The notes beneath the pieces were generated by a model. That model was given only the letters and a program-made list of their open reading frames with translations. It was not told where the DNA came from and did not search any database. From Aureispira sp045105775 (GTDB taxonomy: Bacteria > Bacteroidota > Bacteroidia > Chitinophagales > Saprospiraceae): a stretch of 26,830 nt of DNA. Shown in pieces: positions 24,988 through 26,830 of the stretch; the stretch's first letter is position 1, and the number at the start of each line of letters is the position of its first letter. The stretch is from contig JBGCDW010000131.1 in the NCBI GenBank assembly GCA_045105775.1, positions 1 to 26,830 on the forward strand. The letters run 5' to 3'. Made by a program: the position numbers and the translations under genes.

Positions 24988-26259
24988 ATGTATTTGAATA
25001 AAATTCAGCTCAAAAATATTCGCTCCTTCAAGGACACTACCGTAGAAATACCACCTACGGCTGGCTGGCATGTTATTTTGGGTGATAATGGTAGTGGAAA
25101 ATCTACCTTGATTAGGAGTATTGCACTAGCTATGATTGGAGAACCTGAATTGCATCAATTGGCGTTTAAGCAACGCTGGGATAGTTGGTTGCGCTATAAA
25201 GAAGATGAAGCAGAAATAACCTTGGAGTTTGAAAATGGCTTGCAACGTTATGCTTCATTTATCAGAAAAGATGAATCTGTCATTAGAATTAAGGCTTCGG
25301 AGGAAGATTTGCCTGTTTTTTCGGCTGGCTATGGCTCGTTTCGTAGATTAACGGGGGGAAGTGATGATTATGATAATGTTTGGAATAATAGTCCTAAGTT
25401 AGCTGCTCATTTGAGTGTTTTTAAGGAAGATGTAGCACTGGATAAAGTAGAAGTTTGGATGCAAAAAATTTACCGAGATGCTATTTTCAGTATGTCTGGC
25501 CTCCAAGACGCTACCCCTGAAAAAATAATAATGGATTCTTATACTGCTTTGAGAATCGCTTTGTTTATTAACAACTCTAAATTACTCCTTAATAAATATA
25601 TCCTTCAAGAACCCGTTTCGAAGAATCAAGAAGGACTTAGAGCCCAAGCAAATCTTCTTTTTGAGGATTGTAATTTTAAGAATAAAACTTTTTTAATAAA
25701 ACTAGAAGAACTAAGTGACGGTTACAAATCAGTTTTGGCACTAGTATTAGAATTAATAAGACAATTATTTTCTTTTCACCAAAATGATGTAACCAAGATT
25801 TTTGATACAAAAAATGATAAAATCACCATCCCCGGCATCGTCCTAATAGACGAAGTAGCCGCTCACCTCCATCCTTCGTGGCAAGCTAGAATAGGCGATT
25901 GGTTTACCGAGTATTTCCCCAATATTCAATTTATAGTAAGCACCCACAGCCCTATTATTTGTAGAAGTGCCAAAAAAGGTAGCATTCAGAAAATTATACA
26001 TCAAGGAGAAGCAACGATTATTGATAAAATAGAAGGGAAGGAAAAGAATCAGTTGGTTTATGGTGACATCTTAGATGCCTATAACACCGATTTATTTGGA
26101 GAAAATATTAGCAGAAGTCAGGATGCTGTTGTTAAACTCAAACGTTTAGCCAAATTAGAAACATTGAAGCAGTTTGGGCAGCCACTAACCCCCGAACAAG
26201 AAGAAGAATTAGTTGAACTCTCAAAATTGTTTCCATCTGATGCTAACTCCTTCTTCTAA
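24988..26259 (+). CDS. AAA ATPase of COG3950/PtuA type, probable anti-phage defence ATPase
   Basis: This 423-residue SMC/ABC-like ATPase has a Walker A loop GDNGSGKST at 32-40. A family segment, GYGSFRR, follows at 114-120. The ABC-type signature is ELSDGYKS (241-248), the Walker B is IVLIDEVAAHLHPSW (284-298) with Asp288-Glu289, and the H-switch motif is STHSP (318-322, His320). The region between (about 140-240) is helical and shorter than the coiled coils of true RecF or SMC proteins. The start MYLNKIQLKNIRSFKD is typical of the AAA_15/AAA_21 group. It overlaps an HNH nuclease gene by 20 nt. In Septu systems an ATPase of this kind (PtuA) works with an HNH protein (PtuB). The defence role is inferred from this pairing. 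A retron-linked version is possible, but no reverse transcriptase is seen here. Confidence 0.85.
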   Translation: MYLNKIQLKNIRSFKDTTVEIPPTAGWHVILGDNGSGKSTLIRSIALAMIGEPELHQLAFKQRWDSWLRYKEDEAEITLEFENGLQRYASFIRKDESVIRIKASEEDLPVFSAGYGSFRRLTGGSDDYDNVWNNSPKLAAHLSVFKEDVALDKVEVWMQKIYRDAIFSMSGLQDATPEKIIMDSYTALRIALFINNSKLLLNKYILQEPVSKNQEGLRAQANLLFEDCNFKNKTFLIKLEELSDGYKSVLALVLELIRQLFSFHQNDVTKIFDTKNDKITIPGIVLIDEVAAHLHPSWQARIGDWFTEYFPNIQFIVSTHSPIICRSAKKGSIQKIIHQGEATIIDKIEGKEKNQLVYGDILDAYNTDLFGENISRSQDAVVKLKRLAKLETLKQFGQPLTPEQEEELVELSKLFPSDANSFF

Positions 26260-26830
26260 TAGCCAACAGCCCAAAGACAGCACTTTGGAAACTTTAGCAG
26301 TAAGCCAAGCTGAAATTGATGCCCAGCCTACTTATGAGGCTGAAATAAGTACAGCAAAAGCTTATTGGAAAAATAGAACCAATAATGCAGCTTTTACAGA
26401 CATAAAAACTTGCTTGAAAGACCGAGCCAGTGCCAAAAAGTATTGTTGTTATTGTGAGCATAATGAGTTTTCGGATATAGAGCATTTTTATCCCAAAACA
26501 CTTTTTCCGAAGAAAGCTTTTATTTGGGAAAACTATCTTTATGTATGTGGAGTCTGTAATTCTAAGTATAAGAACGATACCTTTAGCATTTTTGTAGGAA
26601 ACAATGTGTTGGATGTTAGCCCAACGACACCCAGAGTTTATGCGGAACCAGCAACAACTGATAGTGTACTGATTAATCCAAACGAAGAGAATCCGATGGA
26701 TTTTTTATTCCTTAATCTCCGAACAGGTGTATATATTGCTAATTTTTTGAATGAGGATGAACGTACTGAAATAAGAGCAGAATATACTTTGGAAGTCCTT
26801 AACCTTGCCCGTTTTGAGCGTGAACGAAGA
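26240..26830 (+). CDS. HNH endonuclease, PtuB-like, partial (runs off the window)
   Basis: The frame starting at the ATG of 26240-26242 stays open for 197 codons to the last base. The start lies inside the end of the ATPase gene (20-nt overlap, different frame), which suggests translational coupling. No later in-frame ATG occurs before 26695. Residues 69-112 form a zinc-bound HNH domain: CCYC (Cys69 and Cys72), DIEHFYPK with His82, WENYLYVC with Asn98 and Cys103, then CNSKYKN with Cys106 and Asn107. This matches the IEHF.PK...WEN...C..CN layout of PtuB/TIGR02646-like nucleases. A hydrophilic N-terminus of ~60 residues precedes it. The C-terminal part is missing. It probably degrades DNA in partnership with the ATPase. 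Confidence 0.82.
   Translation, partial: MLTPSSNSQQPKDSTLETLAVSQAEIDAQPTYEAEISTAKAYWKNRTNNAAFTDIKTCLKDRASAKKYCCYCEHNEFSDIEHFYPKTLFPKKAFIWENYLYVCGVCNSKYKNDTFSIFVGNNVLDVSPTTPRVYAEPATTDSVLINPNEENPMDFLFLNLRTGVYIANFLNEDERTEIRAEYTLEVLNLARFERERR

Noticed and set aside
24988..26830. Retron with effector ATPase and HNH
   Set aside because: No reverse transcriptase or retron non-coding RNA is visible upstream; DUF368 directly precedes the ATPase. It could only lie beyond the right edge.

Overview
The window looks like a chromosomal segment of a Bacteroidota bacterium, perhaps a Saprospiria-type organism; the genus cannot be fixed from sequence alone. The reasons are low-to-moderate GC, a TonB-dependent receptor with an N-terminal carboxypeptidase-regulatory-like domain, an LptC lipoprotein, a DUF368 protein, genes without clear Shine-Dalgarno sites, and a promoter with the Bacteroidota -7 box TAnnTTTG upstream of the tRNA/tuf cluster.

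Left part (1-7606). Here lie a small membrane protein (- strand), a TonB-dependent receptor, a multi-pass membrane protein whose 3' end runs out of frame into the last ~55 codons of a POT/MFS peptide transporter (a probable deletion scar), a short-form malic enzyme, a small lipoprotein and a secreted protein built from two copies of one ~95-residue domain. Several of these genes end in good intrinsic terminators. A 439-bp gene-free stretch before rpoC holds a 49-bp imperfect direct repeat, several palindromes, and an element also present, inverted, at the left edge.

Central part (7607-21592, all - strand). This is the classical translation/transcription superoperon. In transcription order it is hpf, tRNA-Thr(TGT), tRNA-Tyr(GTA), tRNA-Gly(TCC), tRNA-Thr(GGT), tuf, tRNA-Trp(CCA), secE, nusG, rplK, rplA, rplJ, rplL, rpoB, rpoC. 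The tRNA-tuf-secE-nusG-rplKAJL-rpoBC order matches the Escherichia coli thrU-tyrU-glyT-thrT-tufB-...-rpoBC layout. Strong hairpins, some terminator-like, sit at the tRNA-Gly/tRNA-Thr, tuf/tRNA-Trp, rplJ/rplL, rplL/rpoB (two) and rpoB/rpoC junctions and after rpoC, so transcript levels may step down or be processed along the cluster.

Right part (21593-26830). Cell-envelope genes come first: lptC (LPS export), an Amidase_3 peptidoglycan amidase with an N-terminal LysM-like domain, and a DUF368 polyprenyl-phosphate translocase-type protein. Eleven bases after the DUF368 gene begins an AAA ATPase of the COG3950/PtuA type. It overlaps by 20 nt a second gene, cut by the window edge, that encodes an HNH nuclease. 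This pair looks like a Septu-type (PtuA-PtuB) anti-phage system or a close relative and is the most notable accessory element in the window. The HNH gene is easy to miss because it has no stop codon inside the window.
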